This document shows, piece by piece, positions 49,066 to 58,072 of a DNA stretch of 64,000 nt. Numbering within the stretch: the stretch's first letter is position 1; each line of letters begins with the position of its first letter. The notes beneath the pieces were generated by a model. The model was not told where the DNA came from and searched no databases. It was given only the letters and a program-made list of their open reading frames with translations. Made by a program: the position numbers and the translations under genes. Source of the stretch: an uncultured Rhodopila sp. (GTDB lineage: Bacteria; Pseudomonadota; Alphaproteobacteria; Acetobacterales; Acetobacteraceae); assembly GCF_903915725.1 (NCBI RefSeq), contig NZ_CAIWTY010000090.1, positions 62,001 through 126,000 on the forward strand, in the 5' to 3' direction.

Positions 49066-50244
49066 ATGAGTGAAGCACAGTATCCCGTCGCCTCCGGGCG
49101 CCGTCGCCGGCTCATTATATGTTGTGACGGCACATGGAATGCCGCCGACGCCGGGCCGGCGGCGACCAACGTGCTGCGAATGCTCCGCTGCATCGCGCCA
49201 GGGGACAAGGATGGCACGCCGCAAATCGTCCGCTACCATGCCGGCGTCGGGACCGGAAACCGGCTCGACCGCCTGCTCGGCGGCAGTGTCGGCATCGGGC
49301 TGGGACCGGCGATCCGGGATATCTACGCATTCGTTGCTAACAACTACGAGCCCGATGACGAGATATTCCTGTTCGGCTTTTCGCGCGGTGCCTACACGGC
49401 GCGGGCGGTTGCTGGACTCATCGGGGCGCTCGGGGTGCTGCATCCGCGCGAGATGGGCCGTTTCGCGCAGGCATGGCAATGGTGCCAGCTTCCCGCACAC
49501 GCGCGTGATTCGGATGCCTTGGAGGCGTGTTTCCCGCTTCGGCAAAAAGGCGTCCCGATTCGCTGCATCGGTGTCTGGGACACCGTCGGGGCGCTCGGTG
49601 TGCCGAGATCCCTGCTGACCCAGTATTGGCAGCCCTGTGCCGAGACCTACCGGTTCTACGACACGACGCTCGGACCGAATGTGCAATATGCCTTTCAGGC
49701 GCTGGCGATCGACGAACGCCGGGCGTTGTTCGAGCCTGTGTTGTGGAACACCACCAAGGCTCTCGCACCCGATCAGGTGGTGCGACAGGTCTGGTTCGCC
49801 GGCGTACATGCCGATATTGGCGGCGGTTATTCCCGGCATGGTCCGGCGGACCTTTCCTTCCTTTGGATGCTGGCGCAGGTCGCGCCGTTGCTGGAACTCG
49901 ATTTGTCGAGCATACCCGAGGAACTCGACACGACTGAACCTTATGGCAACGGCACGCTGAACGACTCGTTCAAGGGGATTTTGAAGCTGGGCGGCGAGAA
50001 ACGCCGGTCGGTTGGTCCGGGGGCAAACCAATATGTGCACGAAACGGCACTGCTCCGCCGTGGCTATCACGGCTATCCAACCAATCCGGATTTCGATTGG
50101 ACGGCGCTGCCAGTCTGGCCGCGTGACAGTTTCGAGAAGGACTTCGCCTGGTCGACCACCGCGCCGTGGGCACCGTGGCCGCCGCTGCCCGGCGCCAGGC
50201 AGGGGCCCTGCGCGAAGGTGGTGAAATGGCTTGAGGGCAGTTGA
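49066..50244 (+). CDS. DUF2235 alpha/beta-hydrolase (Tle1-like phospholipase family)
   Basis: A 392-aa protein with the DUF2235 opening RRLIICCDGTWNAADAG, a nucleophile elbow FLFGFSRGAYTARAVAG (Ser at about 115) and the Asp/His regions IRCIGVWDTVGALG and GVHADIGGGY. The family includes type VI secretion lipase effectors, but no vgrG, immunity gene or PAAR gene is near, and there is no signal peptide, so a housekeeping esterase role is equally possible. ATG 49066 is preferred over a longer frame. Confidence 0.8.
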   Translation: MSEAQYPVASGRRRRLIICCDGTWNAADAGPAATNVLRMLRCIAPGDKDGTPQIVRYHAGVGTGNRLDRLLGGSVGIGLGPAIRDIYAFVANNYEPDDEIFLFGFSRGAYTARAVAGLIGALGVLHPREMGRFAQAWQWCQLPAHARDSDALEACFPLRQKGVPIRCIGVWDTVGALGVPRSLLTQYWQPCAETYRFYDTTLGPNVQYAFQALAIDERRALFEPVLWNTTKALAPDQVVRQVWFAGVHADIGGGYSRHGPADLSFLWMLAQVAPLLELDLSSIPEELDTTEPYGNGTLNDSFKGILKLGGEKRRSVGPGANQYVHETALLRRGYHGYPTNPDFDWTALPVWPRDSFEKDFAWSTTAPWAPWPPLPGARQGPCAKVVKWLEGS

Positions 50245-50434
50245 ACGCCGGCCGGCGGGATCGGAGCCGGCTTCCGGCGGCGATTTGCGACCGCACCACC
50301 TTGGTTCAGGCGCCGACGGTCTCAATCCGGTCAGGCGCGGCGGTCAATCCGTGGCATGTGAGGAAGTATCCGGTTTGATCCTTGTGCCGCAGGCGGTTAG
50401 TTTAACCGCCGACAGGACCAGGGGGAGATTCGAC

Positions 50435-50815
50435 GTGAAACTGCATTTCGGACGAACGGGCATAGTGACCGCTGCACTGCTGCTGGCCGGTTTGACGGCG
50501 TCATCGGCCCAGATCAACCCGTTCCGGAGCAACAACCAGACCAACGGCCTGACCAAGGCCGATGTCGGCATGCTGTCCACCACCACCGGCCTCGTGAACA
50601 AAAAGGAGCCGGTCAAAGCCGGCGATACCGAGGACTGGAGCAATCCCGCCAGCGGCAATTCCGGCAAGGTGACGGTGACCCGGGTGTTCCGTTCCGCCGG
50701 CATGGAGTGTCACGCCCTGCGCTACGACTTCGCCTACAAGGCATCGAACACGCCGCGGACCTACAACGCGGATTGGTGCAAGACGAAGACGGGCGAGTGG
50801 AAGATCAAGAGCTGA
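50435..50815 (+). CDS. small exported protein of the surface-antigen type
   Basis: A 126-aa protein starting at GTG 50435 after GGGGGAGA. A signal peptide (IVTAALLLAGLTASSAQ) is clear. The mature domain has SGKVTVTRVFRSAGMECHALRYDF and YNADWCKTKTGEWKIKS, resembling the C-terminal domain of RT0821/Lpp0805-type and 17-kDa surface antigens, with two Cys that may form a disulfide. Single gene; function unknown. Confidence 0.65.
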   Translation: MKLHFGRTGIVTAALLLAGLTASSAQINPFRSNNQTNGLTKADVGMLSTTTGLVNKKEPVKAGDTEDWSNPASGNSGKVTVTRVFRSAGMECHALRYDFAYKASNTPRTYNADWCKTKTGEWKIKS

Positions 50816-50984
50816 GACGACCCGTGCCCGGCTCGGCGGCGCCCGCGCGCATCACCGGCGCGGTTTGACGCACTCCCGGATGTGAACTCCGGACATCCCT
50901 GGTTTGGCCTAGACTCACCGGCCACCCGGCAACAAGGGTGGACAAACGGCTGATGATCAACAGGCCAAACAGGGAGTTTCGCCA

Positions 50985-52331
50985 ATGTCAAAACAATGGA
51001 CGGTCTCGCGCCGCCAGGCAGTGAAGCTTGGCGCCGCGGCGGCTGCGCTGCCGCTGGTGCATATCCGCACGGCGGGCGCCGCCGGGAAGCTGAATGCCGG
51101 CTTCTGGGACCATTGGGTCCCCGGCGCCAACGCCGTCATGCAAAAGCAGATCGATGCCTGGGCGGACAAGAACAAGGTCGAGGTATCCGCCGACTTCATC
51201 ACCACCACCGGCGGCAAGCTGCAACTGACCCCGGCCGCCGAAACCCAGGCAAAGGCCGGGCACGATGTGATGACCTTCATCACCTGGGACGTGCAGAACT
51301 ACGCCGACTCTCTGGAACCCGTTGACGAGGTGATGCAAAGCCTGGTCGCCGCCAATGGCGAGGTGAACCGCGTCGGCACCTACCTGGCGAAATACCAGGG
51401 CCACTGGGCCGCCGTGCCCGCCAGCAACGGCACCCAGACCAAGCCGCCCTGCGCCAGGATCAGCTGGTTCAAACAGCACGGGCTGGATATCCAGGCGATG
51501 TATCCGGCGAAGGAGGAAAAGAACGCGCTGCAGGACGCCTGGACCTGGGAAGCCTTTCTGAAATACGCCGAGCTCGCCGTGAAGGACAACCTGACCTTCG
51601 CAATGGGCATGGGCGGAGGGCTGAACACCGACGCCACCGACACGCATGGCGCGATCTTCGCGGCGTTTGGCGGCACGCTGATCGACGCCGAGGGCAAGTC
51701 GCAGCTCAAGTCCGATGGCACGCGGCAGGCACTGGAATACGCGCAGCGGCTGGTGAAGTTCTACCCGGCCGATGCGGTCAGCTATGACGACGCCTCCAAC
51801 AATCGCGCGCTGATTTCCGGCAAGTCGGCGCTGATTTTCAATCCGCCCTCGGCCTGGGCGGTGGCGAAGCGCGACAACATCGCGGTCGCGTCGGATTGCT
51901 GGACCTTCCCGGCGCCGTCCGGTCCAAAGGGCCGCTTCGTGCCGACGCAAAGCTACTTCTGGGGCGTCTACAATTTCAGCCAGAACAAAAGCGCCGGCAA
52001 GGATCTGCTGGAATTCCTGATGCAGCGGGAAAATGTGGAGGCGCGTGATGTCGCCAGCGACGGCTACGACCTGCCGCCCTATGCCAGGCTGAACGACTTC
52101 AAGATCTGGGAAGAGGTCGGGCCGCCCAAGGGCACCGTCTTCAACTATCCGCTGCGCCCGTCCAGCGGGCAGAAGCCATCTTTGACCGGATCCGAAGCGG
52201 CGCCCGAGGTGGCGGTGCAGATCTACAACCGCGGCGTCCATAACCAGATGTTCGCGCGCCTGCGGGACGGCCAGACGATCCCGCAGGTGGTCGCCTGGGC
52301 GGAGGACGAAATCGCTGGCTACGCGCGATAG
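50985..52331 (+). CDS. Tat-exported ABC-type solute-binding protein (family 1)
   Basis: A 448-aa periplasmic binding protein. Twin-arginine motif SRRQAVKLGAAAA starts it, so it folds before export. Family 1 (sugar/polyol) features include HDVMTFITWDVQNYADSLEPVDE and the GGGLNTDATDTHGAIFAAFGG and ALISGKSALIFNPPS stretches. No permease or ATPase gene flanks it, so it is an orphan that must share a transporter encoded elsewhere. AGGGAG precedes the start. Confidence 0.85.
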   Translation: MSKQWTVSRRQAVKLGAAAAALPLVHIRTAGAAGKLNAGFWDHWVPGANAVMQKQIDAWADKNKVEVSADFITTTGGKLQLTPAAETQAKAGHDVMTFITWDVQNYADSLEPVDEVMQSLVAANGEVNRVGTYLAKYQGHWAAVPASNGTQTKPPCARISWFKQHGLDIQAMYPAKEEKNALQDAWTWEAFLKYAELAVKDNLTFAMGMGGGLNTDATDTHGAIFAAFGGTLIDAEGKSQLKSDGTRQALEYAQRLVKFYPADAVSYDDASNNRALISGKSALIFNPPSAWAVAKRDNIAVASDCWTFPAPSGPKGRFVPTQSYFWGVYNFSQNKSAGKDLLEFLMQRENVEARDVASDGYDLPPYARLNDFKIWEEVGPPKGTVFNYPLRPSSGQKPSLTGSEAAPEVAVQIYNRGVHNQMFARLRDGQTIPQVVAWAEDEIAGYAR

Positions 52332-52339
52332 GGAGGGTC

Positions 52340-52359
52340 CCCGGCCCCTTGGGGCCGGG
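52340..52359. terminator. bidirectional hairpin between convergent genes
   Basis: CCCGGCCCC (52340-52348) and GGGGCCGGG (52351-52359) form a perfect 9-bp dyad between the solute-binding protein and cytochrome genes. No T run. Confidence 0.5.
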
Positions 52360-52366
52360 CTCGCCG

Positions 52367-52735
52367 CTATTGCTGGCTCAGCAGATAGGCGATGACGTTC
52401 TGCCGATCCTTCTCCTTGGGCAGGCCCTTGAAGTACATTTGCGCGCCGTGCACGTCCTTGCGGGGCTTCTCCAGGTAGGCGTCGAGCTCTTCCACCGTCC
52501 ATTCACGGTGCAGGTTTTTCAGCGCATCGGAATACATGTAGCCCTGCGCGGTTGCACTCGGGCGCCCGACGATATGCCAGAGGCTGGGACCAACCTCATT
52601 CACGCCAACGGACAGGGAGTGGCAATTGTGGCAGGTGGCATCGAAAATCGCCTTGCCGGCAGCCACGTCCGCGGCCTGAGCAGCCGGCGGGATGCTGAGC
52701 GCGGCGAGAACGAAGAGTGAAGCGGCGAGGCGCAT
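52367..52735 (-). CDS. small c-type cytochrome
   Basis: A 122-aa class I cytochrome c. Signal peptide residues 1-21 (PPAAQA); haem site CHNCH at about 35-39; Met ligand probably in AQMYFKGL or YMYSDAL. GPSLWHIVGRPSAT and NVIAYLLSQQ match the cytochrome c2/c550 family. It can carry electrons between periplasmic dehydrogenases and the oxidase. Start ATG 52735 gives a proper signal peptide. Confidence 0.85.
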   Translation of the reverse strand: MRLAASLFVLAALSIPPAAQAADVAAGKAIFDATCHNCHSLSVGVNEVGPSLWHIVGRPSATAQGYMYSDALKNLHREWTVEELDAYLEKPRKDVHGAQMYFKGLPKEKDRQNVIAYLLSQQ

Positions 52736-52946
52736 AAGACGATCCCGGATGGTTACGCGCGCGTTAGAGCCGAAACTTTTCAGCGTTGCTTTGATCTGGC
52801 GCAACACGCGGCGGCACTATGGCACAGGTTCAGCCGCCGGTGGGCGGACAAAATGCGACGGCGTCACTGGCCGGTTGCCTTGGAGATTTGCCGGTCGCCC
52901 CCGGGTGCCGAGCGTCCGGGACAGCGCCGCCATGCCGGGCGGCCGT

Positions 52947-53495
52947 CTAGCCCGCGGCGCCTTTCACATGCTCCTGGAGCCGCGGCATCAGTTCCACCAG
53001 ATTGCACGGCCCGTGCCGGCTATCGAGCTGGAACACCAGGATATCGTCCCAACCGTCCTTCACCGCGCCCGTGCTGCCGGGCAGGGCAAACAGATACGTG
53101 CCCCCCGCGACCCCGCCGATGGCGCGGGACTGCATGGTGGAGGTGCCGATCTTCTGGTAGCTGAGCATGCGGAAGAGTTCGCCGAAGCCCTCGATGCGCT
53201 TTTCCAGCACGCGGTCGAACGCTTCCGGCGTGACGTCGCGCCCGGTGATCCCGGTCCCCCCCGTCGTGATCACCACATCGATGTCCGGATCGGCCACCCA
53301 GCGGCGCAGCAGCGCCTCGATCGCTCCGGCATCGTCCTTTTCGATCGCGCGGTCCGCCAGACGATGGCCGGCCCTGGCGATGCGCTGCACCAGCGCGTCG
53401 CCGGAGGTATCGTTCGCGGCGGTGCGCGTGTCGGACACGGTCAGCACCGCGATGCTGACCGGGATGAACGGGCGGGTTTCGTCGATACGAGCCAT
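52947..53495 (-). CDS. moaB: molybdenum cofactor biosynthesis protein B
   Basis: A 182-aa MoaB/Mog-family protein with SIAVLTVSDTRTAANDTSGD at the N-terminus, VVITTGGTGITGRDVTPEAF (molybdopterin-binding TGGTG) and GTYLFALPGSTGAVKD. It adenylylates molybdopterin before metal insertion. Molybdenum cofactor is needed by the SoxC-like enzyme in this window. ATG 53495 gives family length. Confidence 0.9.
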   Translation of the reverse strand: MARIDETRPFIPVSIAVLTVSDTRTAANDTSGDALVQRIARAGHRLADRAIEKDDAGAIEALLRRWVADPDIDVVITTGGTGITGRDVTPEAFDRVLEKRIEGFGELFRMLSYQKIGTSTMQSRAIGGVAGGTYLFALPGSTGAVKDGWDDILVFQLDSRHGPCNLVELMPRLQEHVKGAAG

Positions 53496-53527
53496 GGTGC
53501 CTCCGGCGCAGTTTGGCCGCGCCGGGG

Positions 53528-55405
53528 TCAGCGCGTGTCCGACGCGAGCACCTCCAGTGTGCGCTCCTGCCGGGGCGGCGTGAAGCGGGGGAATTCGCCG
53601 GCGGCAACGCTGTCCAGGCTCGGCGCCTGGCGATGCAGCCGGGCGGCGTAGATCCACGAATACAGCAGGACATGGGGCACGAAGGCGCGGGTTTCCGCTA
53701 TCGGAATGGCCTCGATGAACAGCAACGGATCGCCGCCGTCATGGACATCCGGGGCCCAATGCAGGTAGTTGCCGGGGCCGCAGTTGTAGCTTGCCAGCAC
53801 GCGCAGCAGGTCGTCATCGATACCATCGAGCCGCGCGAGATATGCTACGTAACGCTGTCCGATCTCCAGGTTCGTTGCCGGTTCGTGTAGGCGGTCCGGA
53901 TTCATGTCGGCGTTGCCGGTGATGTATTGGGCGGTTGAGGGCATGATCTGCATCAGGCCGCGCGCGCCAACGGATGAGACCGCTTCGGGATCGAAATTCG
54001 ATTCCATGCGCGTCAGCGCATACACCAGAGGCGGATCGATACGAAACCCGCCGGCTGGTCGCAGTTTCGGCACCGCGAACCGCAGCTCCTCATGCGGGCG
54101 GCCGTCGCGGGTTTGCAACAGACTGGCCATTTGCGCCGCATAGTCGGTCAGGCCGGTGGCCGATGCCACCATCAGCAACGATTGCCCGAACGCGCTGTTC
54201 GGGGCAGCATCCGGCCACAGCGTGCGCAGTTCGGCTTCGGCACGCTGCGATTGGTTGACCTGTAACAGGGCGAAGGCGCGCAACCCGGGGGGGGTGGCGG
54301 CAACGGCGGCGACGTCCGCCTGGCTCAGCAGCTGGCCGCTGGGCAGGATGCCGGTATCCATGCGCAGGATCCGGCGTGCCAGAAATCCGTGCAGCGTCAG
54401 GCGTTCCGCCGCGGCCGAGCGCAGCCATTTCAGCGTGCCCGCGGCGTCGTTCATCTTGCGGCTGGCACGCGACGCCCAAAACGCCGAGGCAGCGTGCAGA
54501 TGCGGCGAGCTGTTGCGCGCCTCCGCACCATCCTCGAACATCGTCTTTGCGATGTCGATCTGGTCCAGCCGCCATGCCGCAAGGCCACCGACGTAGTAGG
54601 CGAGCGTGGCCTGATCATCGGGGTTGGTGCTTTTCAGCGAGGCCTGAACGATGCGCAGCGCCTCCGCATCTTCGTTTCGAATGAAACTGGCCTGCGCAAC
54701 TTCGGCGCGAAGCTGTGCGGCGTAGACCGAATCGATGCGGCGTGCCGACGCGATCATGCGCAACGCGGCGACGGTGTTGCCGCGCTGCGCGCGATCGATG
54801 ACAGCGCGGTCGAATTGCGGATTGCGGGCCAGATTATCTCGTGGCGGATCGATGTCTTCAGGCACTGTTTGCGTCGCGGCGGACCGGGTCAAAGCGGTAA
54901 CAGCGGGCGGATCGGGCGGTGTCGCGTCCCTCGGCAGCTTTGTTAGCAACAAAGAATAGATAGCCGGCGCATCGGGAAGATCGCGATACTGCATCAACCA
55001 GTCCGACAACTCGGAAACCGTTGATTTATGGAAACGGCTCAGATACCGGTCGGCCAATACAGTGCCGAGTAGCAACGGATCTTCAAGCAGATTGGCGGCA
55101 CGCGCCGCATTTGCCATGTCCCCACGGCGCTGCAACGAAAAAATCCGCTGTATAACAGCAGCATCACTTGGACGTAACGGTCGTGGAAATACCGTTCCGG
55201 TGGCGCTGTCGTGCGGCGCTCGCGGAACTTCAAACGCCGCCTCATCGGCGGTCGTACTGTCTGTAGCCGGCGTCCCGATGCCATTCCTCGATCCGAACGT
55301 TTGTCCGTGCGCGGGAGAAATCAACGCCCCCGCAATGATCGCAGCCCCGGCAAAGCAAACCCGGGCGGAAGGAAGGCGGGAGAGCGTGTAACCGATCCCT
55401 CGCAT
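53528..55405 (-). CDS. slt: soluble lytic murein transglycosylase
   Basis: A 625-aa periplasmic enzyme. The signal peptide spans about residues 1-34 (AAIIAGALISPAHGQ). A long helical superhelix (about 90-440) precedes the SLT domain (about 455-590): the catalytic Glu is in YALTRMESNFDPEAVS, followed by GARGLMQIMPSTAQYI and SYNCGPGNYLHW. It cleaves glycan strands to 1,6-anhydro-muropeptides, the pool later processed by NagZ. Separated from moaB by 32 bp. Confidence 0.9.
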   Translation of the reverse strand: MRGIGYTLSRLPSARVCFAGAAIIAGALISPAHGQTFGSRNGIGTPATDSTTADEAAFEVPRAPHDSATGTVFPRPLRPSDAAVIQRIFSLQRRGDMANAARAANLLEDPLLLGTVLADRYLSRFHKSTVSELSDWLMQYRDLPDAPAIYSLLLTKLPRDATPPDPPAVTALTRSAATQTVPEDIDPPRDNLARNPQFDRAVIDRAQRGNTVAALRMIASARRIDSVYAAQLRAEVAQASFIRNEDAEALRIVQASLKSTNPDDQATLAYYVGGLAAWRLDQIDIAKTMFEDGAEARNSSPHLHAASAFWASRASRKMNDAAGTLKWLRSAAAERLTLHGFLARRILRMDTGILPSGQLLSQADVAAVAATPPGLRAFALLQVNQSQRAEAELRTLWPDAAPNSAFGQSLLMVASATGLTDYAAQMASLLQTRDGRPHEELRFAVPKLRPAGGFRIDPPLVYALTRMESNFDPEAVSSVGARGLMQIMPSTAQYITGNADMNPDRLHEPATNLEIGQRYVAYLARLDGIDDDLLRVLASYNCGPGNYLHWAPDVHDGGDPLLFIEAIPIAETRAFVPHVLLYSWIYAARLHRQAPSLDSVAAGEFPRFTPPRQERTLEVLASDTR

Positions 55406-55515
55406 GCCATCTCGCTAGCCGCTCCGGTCATGAGACGCAACCCTGCGCGGCGAGACGTTTTGCGAACGGTGAGATCACAAACGGTAAAACGCCAGTTTCT
55501 CCGCTGGTAGCGATC

Positions 55516-56289
55516 TCACGTCTTCGTCAGTTCCTCGTCCAGCGCCCGCCGCAACAGCCGCAGCCCGGCCCAGGCGTCCCGCCGCACCGAAGGGGTCTTC
55601 AGCATCTCCGCCATGCCCGGCAGCGCCAGCGCGGGCAGCGTGTCCGTCAGCCCCGGGATGCGGGCTTCGGTCCAGCCGCGCGCCGGGCGGCGGCGCACCG
55701 CGTTCGGCGTCAGCAGCACCCGAGAAGCCGTGCCACCGAAAATCACCAGCCGGCGCGGCTGCAGCAGGGTGATCAGCCGGTGCAGGAATGGCAGACAGGC
55801 CGCCAGCTCGCCGGGATTGATCGGCCGGCCGCCCGGCGGACGCCACGGCACCAGCGGTGCCAGCATCAGCGCGGACCGGGTCAGGCCGATACTGGCCAGC
55901 ATCTGGTCCAGCAGCGCGCCCTCGTGTCCGGCGAAGGGATGGCCACTGCGATCCTCCTCGCGCCCCGGCGGTTCCCCGATGATCAGGGTCGTGCCCGCCG
56001 GGTCGCCCTCGGCAAACACCAGGTGGCTGGCGGTGTCGCGCAGGGCGCAGCCGTCGAAGCCCGCCAGGGCGGCGCGCAGTTCATCCAACGTCGCAGCACT
56101 TCCGGCCAGGCCAACCGCGCGCTCCGCCGCGGTGCCGATCGGCGCCGGCTCCGCCGCCGGCGGAACGGCGCGCAGAACCGGTTCAGCGTGAACCTCGGCC
56201 GGCCGCATGCGGTCGAGCGGTTCGATGGTGATCGCCTCGTCGGCGCCCCACTCGACCTGCAGCCGCAGCAGGGCGAACGCGTCATCCAA
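55516..56289 (-). CDS. uracil-DNA glycosylase family 4-like protein with altered HP motif
   Basis: A 257-aa protein of the 4Fe-4S uracil-DNA glycosylase group. FDGCALRDTA and ACLPFL give cysteines at the usual cluster positions; TTLIIGEPPGREEDRSGHPF is the active-site motif and LVPWRPPGGRPI the following one. The late motif, normally LHPAYLL, reads LALPGMAEML, so the DNA-binding His is Leu. A Pro/Ala-rich N-terminal extension (about 30-65) is typical. It overlaps the TPP-enzyme gene by 8 bp. Confidence 0.8.
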   Translation of the reverse strand: MDDAFALLRLQVEWGADEAITIEPLDRMRPAEVHAEPVLRAVPPAAEPAPIGTAAERAVGLAGSAATLDELRAALAGFDGCALRDTASHLVFAEGDPAGTTLIIGEPPGREEDRSGHPFAGHEGALLDQMLASIGLTRSALMLAPLVPWRPPGGRPINPGELAACLPFLHRLITLLQPRRLVIFGGTASRVLLTPNAVRRRPARGWTEARIPGLTDTLPALALPGMAEMLKTPSVRRDAWAGLRLLRRALDEELTKT

Positions 56290-56896
56290 GCAGCGCGGCC
56301 CGGAAGCGGTCCCGTTCGATATGCGGGATGAGATTCTTCTTGCCGAGATGCGTTGCCGGGCCCTCCTTCACTCGCAGCAGGATGAAGGTCAGGCCGCCAC
56401 CCTCCCGCATCAGCCGGCGGCCTTCCGGCATATCGGCCTCGGTGTTGATCACATACACCACCGGAAAGCCCGCCCCGGCGGCCATCACGTCGAGGCGGAC
56501 ACCGAAGCCGGTATGGCTCTCCTGGTTGCCGGTTTCGCCGTAATGGCCGTTATCGACGCAGATGATCGTCAGATTGGGCGGGTTCTGCAGCGCGATGGTC
56601 GCCAACGCGCCGACATTCATCAGCAGTTCGCCGTCGCCGGTCGCCACCAGCACGCGCCGCTTCGGCTGCGCCAGTGCCAGGCCCAGCCCCAGCATCGGCG
56701 CGGCACCCATCGCCCCGGCCAAGCCGAACAGCGAGGGCGATTCATGCGTCAGGGCGGACAATTCCCATGCCGTGCCGGCGAGGCCGGCAATCATCAGGAA
56801 GTCGCCGGGGCTCTCGATCAGCGCCGGCACCGCCTGGCGGCGATCCAGCACCGGGTCGGGCAGCGAGGCGGTCTGCAGCTTGTTCAGTTTCGCCAT
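56282..56896 (-). CDS. TPP-binding subunit of a split sulfopyruvate/phosphonopyruvate decarboxylase-like enzyme
   Basis: A 204-aa C-terminal TPP domain. The diphosphate/Mg motif is GDGELLMNVGALATIALQNP with Asn about 30 residues after GDG (VDNGHYGETGNQ). It corresponds to the beta half of enzymes such as sulfopyruvate decarboxylase (ComE-like). It is encoded 7 bp after the alpha half. Substrate is not determinable; no coenzyme M or phosphonate genes are near. Confidence 0.78.
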   Translation of the reverse strand: MAKLNKLQTASLPDPVLDRRQAVPALIESPGDFLMIAGLAGTAWELSALTHESPSLFGLAGAMGAAPMLGLGLALAQPKRRVLVATGDGELLMNVGALATIALQNPPNLTIICVDNGHYGETGNQESHTGFGVRLDVMAAGAGFPVVYVINTEADMPEGRRLMREGGGLTFILLRVKEGPATHLGKKNLIPHIERDRFRAALLG

Positions 56897-56903
56897 GCGC
56901 GCC

Positions 56904-57428
56904 TCAGAACTTCTTGGCGCCAATCAGGCGCTGCGTGAGCAGAACGGCGACCTGCTGGCCGGCCTGGAAAGCCATGGTAATGGCCGCTGTGACCGCCTCG
57001 ATCGCGTCGTCAGGCGTCTCGGCGCGCAGGACGATGACGCCCATCGCCTTCAGCACCGGCTCGACCGCCTGGCCCATGGCAAACTGCCAGGGATTGCCCT
57101 CGCCGTATTCGCCGCGCATCGACACCAGGGTGAGGAACGGAAACCGGCCGCCCTGAGTCAGCGACAGCATGTTGATGCAATTGCCGACCCCCGACGACTG
57201 CATCAGCAGCACCGCACGCTGGCCGCCGAGGTCCGCGCCGGCGACCAGCGCGACGCCTTCCTCCTCGGTGGTGAGCGGCACCGCGTGCACGTCGGGGTCA
57301 GCCAGGGACCGGTCGATCAGCACCTTGTGGCCGGCGTCGGGGACATAGGCGAACTGCGTGACGCCGTTTTCGCGCAGCAGGCGATACAGCGCGTCGGGCC
57401 AGTTGTCTCGGGTTACCGTTTCCGCCAT
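56904..57428 (-). CDS. pyrimidine-binding subunit of the split TPP decarboxylase
   Basis: A 174-aa N-terminal TPP (PYR) domain. The catalytic Glu that activates TPP lies in LTTEEEGVALVAGADLGG; MQSSGVGNCINML and RGEYGEGNPWQ are characteristic of sulfopyruvate decarboxylase alpha and phosphonopyruvate decarboxylase N-termini. It must associate with the following beta subunit. Located between rdgB and a DNA glycosylase on one leftward transcript. Confidence 0.78.
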   Translation of the reverse strand: MAETVTRDNWPDALYRLLRENGVTQFAYVPDAGHKVLIDRSLADPDVHAVPLTTEEEGVALVAGADLGGQRAVLLMQSSGVGNCINMLSLTQGGRFPFLTLVSMRGEYGEGNPWQFAMGQAVEPVLKAMGVIVLRAETPDDAIEAVTAAITMAFQAGQQVAVLLTQRLIGAKKF

Positions 57429-57439
57429 CGGCTTCTTAC

Positions 57440-58072
57440 CTATACAGCACCGCTCTGAAACGACGATGGCACACGCCCGAAGCAGGACGCCAGCACCTGG
57501 GCGAAGGCCCGTGCGCGATGGCTGATCGCGTGTTTCTCGTCCGGGTCCATCTCCCCGAAGGTCCGCTGGCCTTCCGCCGGCAGGAAGATCGGGTCATAGC
57601 CGAAGCCCTTGGCGCCGCGCGGCGGCCAGACGACCGCGCCGTCGATGCGGCCGAGAAAGGTTTCGGTATGCCCGTCCGGCCAGGCCACGCAGAGCGCGGC
57701 AACGAACCAGGCACGGCGGTCATCGGTGGTGCCGAGTTTCTCGTTCACCGCCTCCATCGCGGCTTTGAAGTCCTTTGCCGGGCCGGCCCAGCGCGCTGAC
57801 AACACGCCCGGTTCGCCACCCAGCGCGGCCACGCAGAAGCCGGAATCGTCGGACAAAGCCGGCAAGCCGCCCGCGGTCGCCGCCGCCAGCGCCTTGATGC
57901 GGGCGTTGCCGGCGAAATCCGGGGCGTTTTCCTCCGGCTCCGGCAGACCGAGCGCTCCGGCGGAGACCACGTCCACGCCATGCGGCCGCAGCAGCGCCTC
58001 GATCTCCCGCAATTTGCCGGGGTTGTGGCTGGCCAGGACCAGCTTTTCCCCGGGAGCGATCTTGCGCGGCAT
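57440..58072 (-). CDS. rdgB: XTP/dITP diphosphatase
   Basis: A 210-aa Ham1/RdgB pyrophosphatase that cleans XTP and dITP from the nucleotide pool. Motifs: [18 protein letters not shown] at the start, [26 protein letters not shown] in the middle, [11 protein letters not shown] and SHRARAF at the end. Its ATG overlaps the rph stop by one base, the standard rph-rdgB arrangement. Confidence 0.93.
   Translation of the reverse strand: MPRKIAPGEKLVLASHNPGKLREIEALLRPHGVDVVSAGALGLPEPEENAPDFAGNARIKALAAATAGGLPALSDDSGFCVAALGGEPGVLSARWAGPAKDFKAAMEAVNEKLGTTDDRRAWFVAALCVAWPDGHTETFLGRIDGAVVWPPRGAKGFGYDPIFLPAEGQRTFGEMDPDEKHAISHRARAFAQVLASCFGRVPSSFQSGAV

Noticed and set aside
49066-50244. Calling the DUF2235 protein a type VI secretion effector
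   Set aside because: No VgrG, PAAR, Hcp or immunity gene is in the flanking 10 kb.
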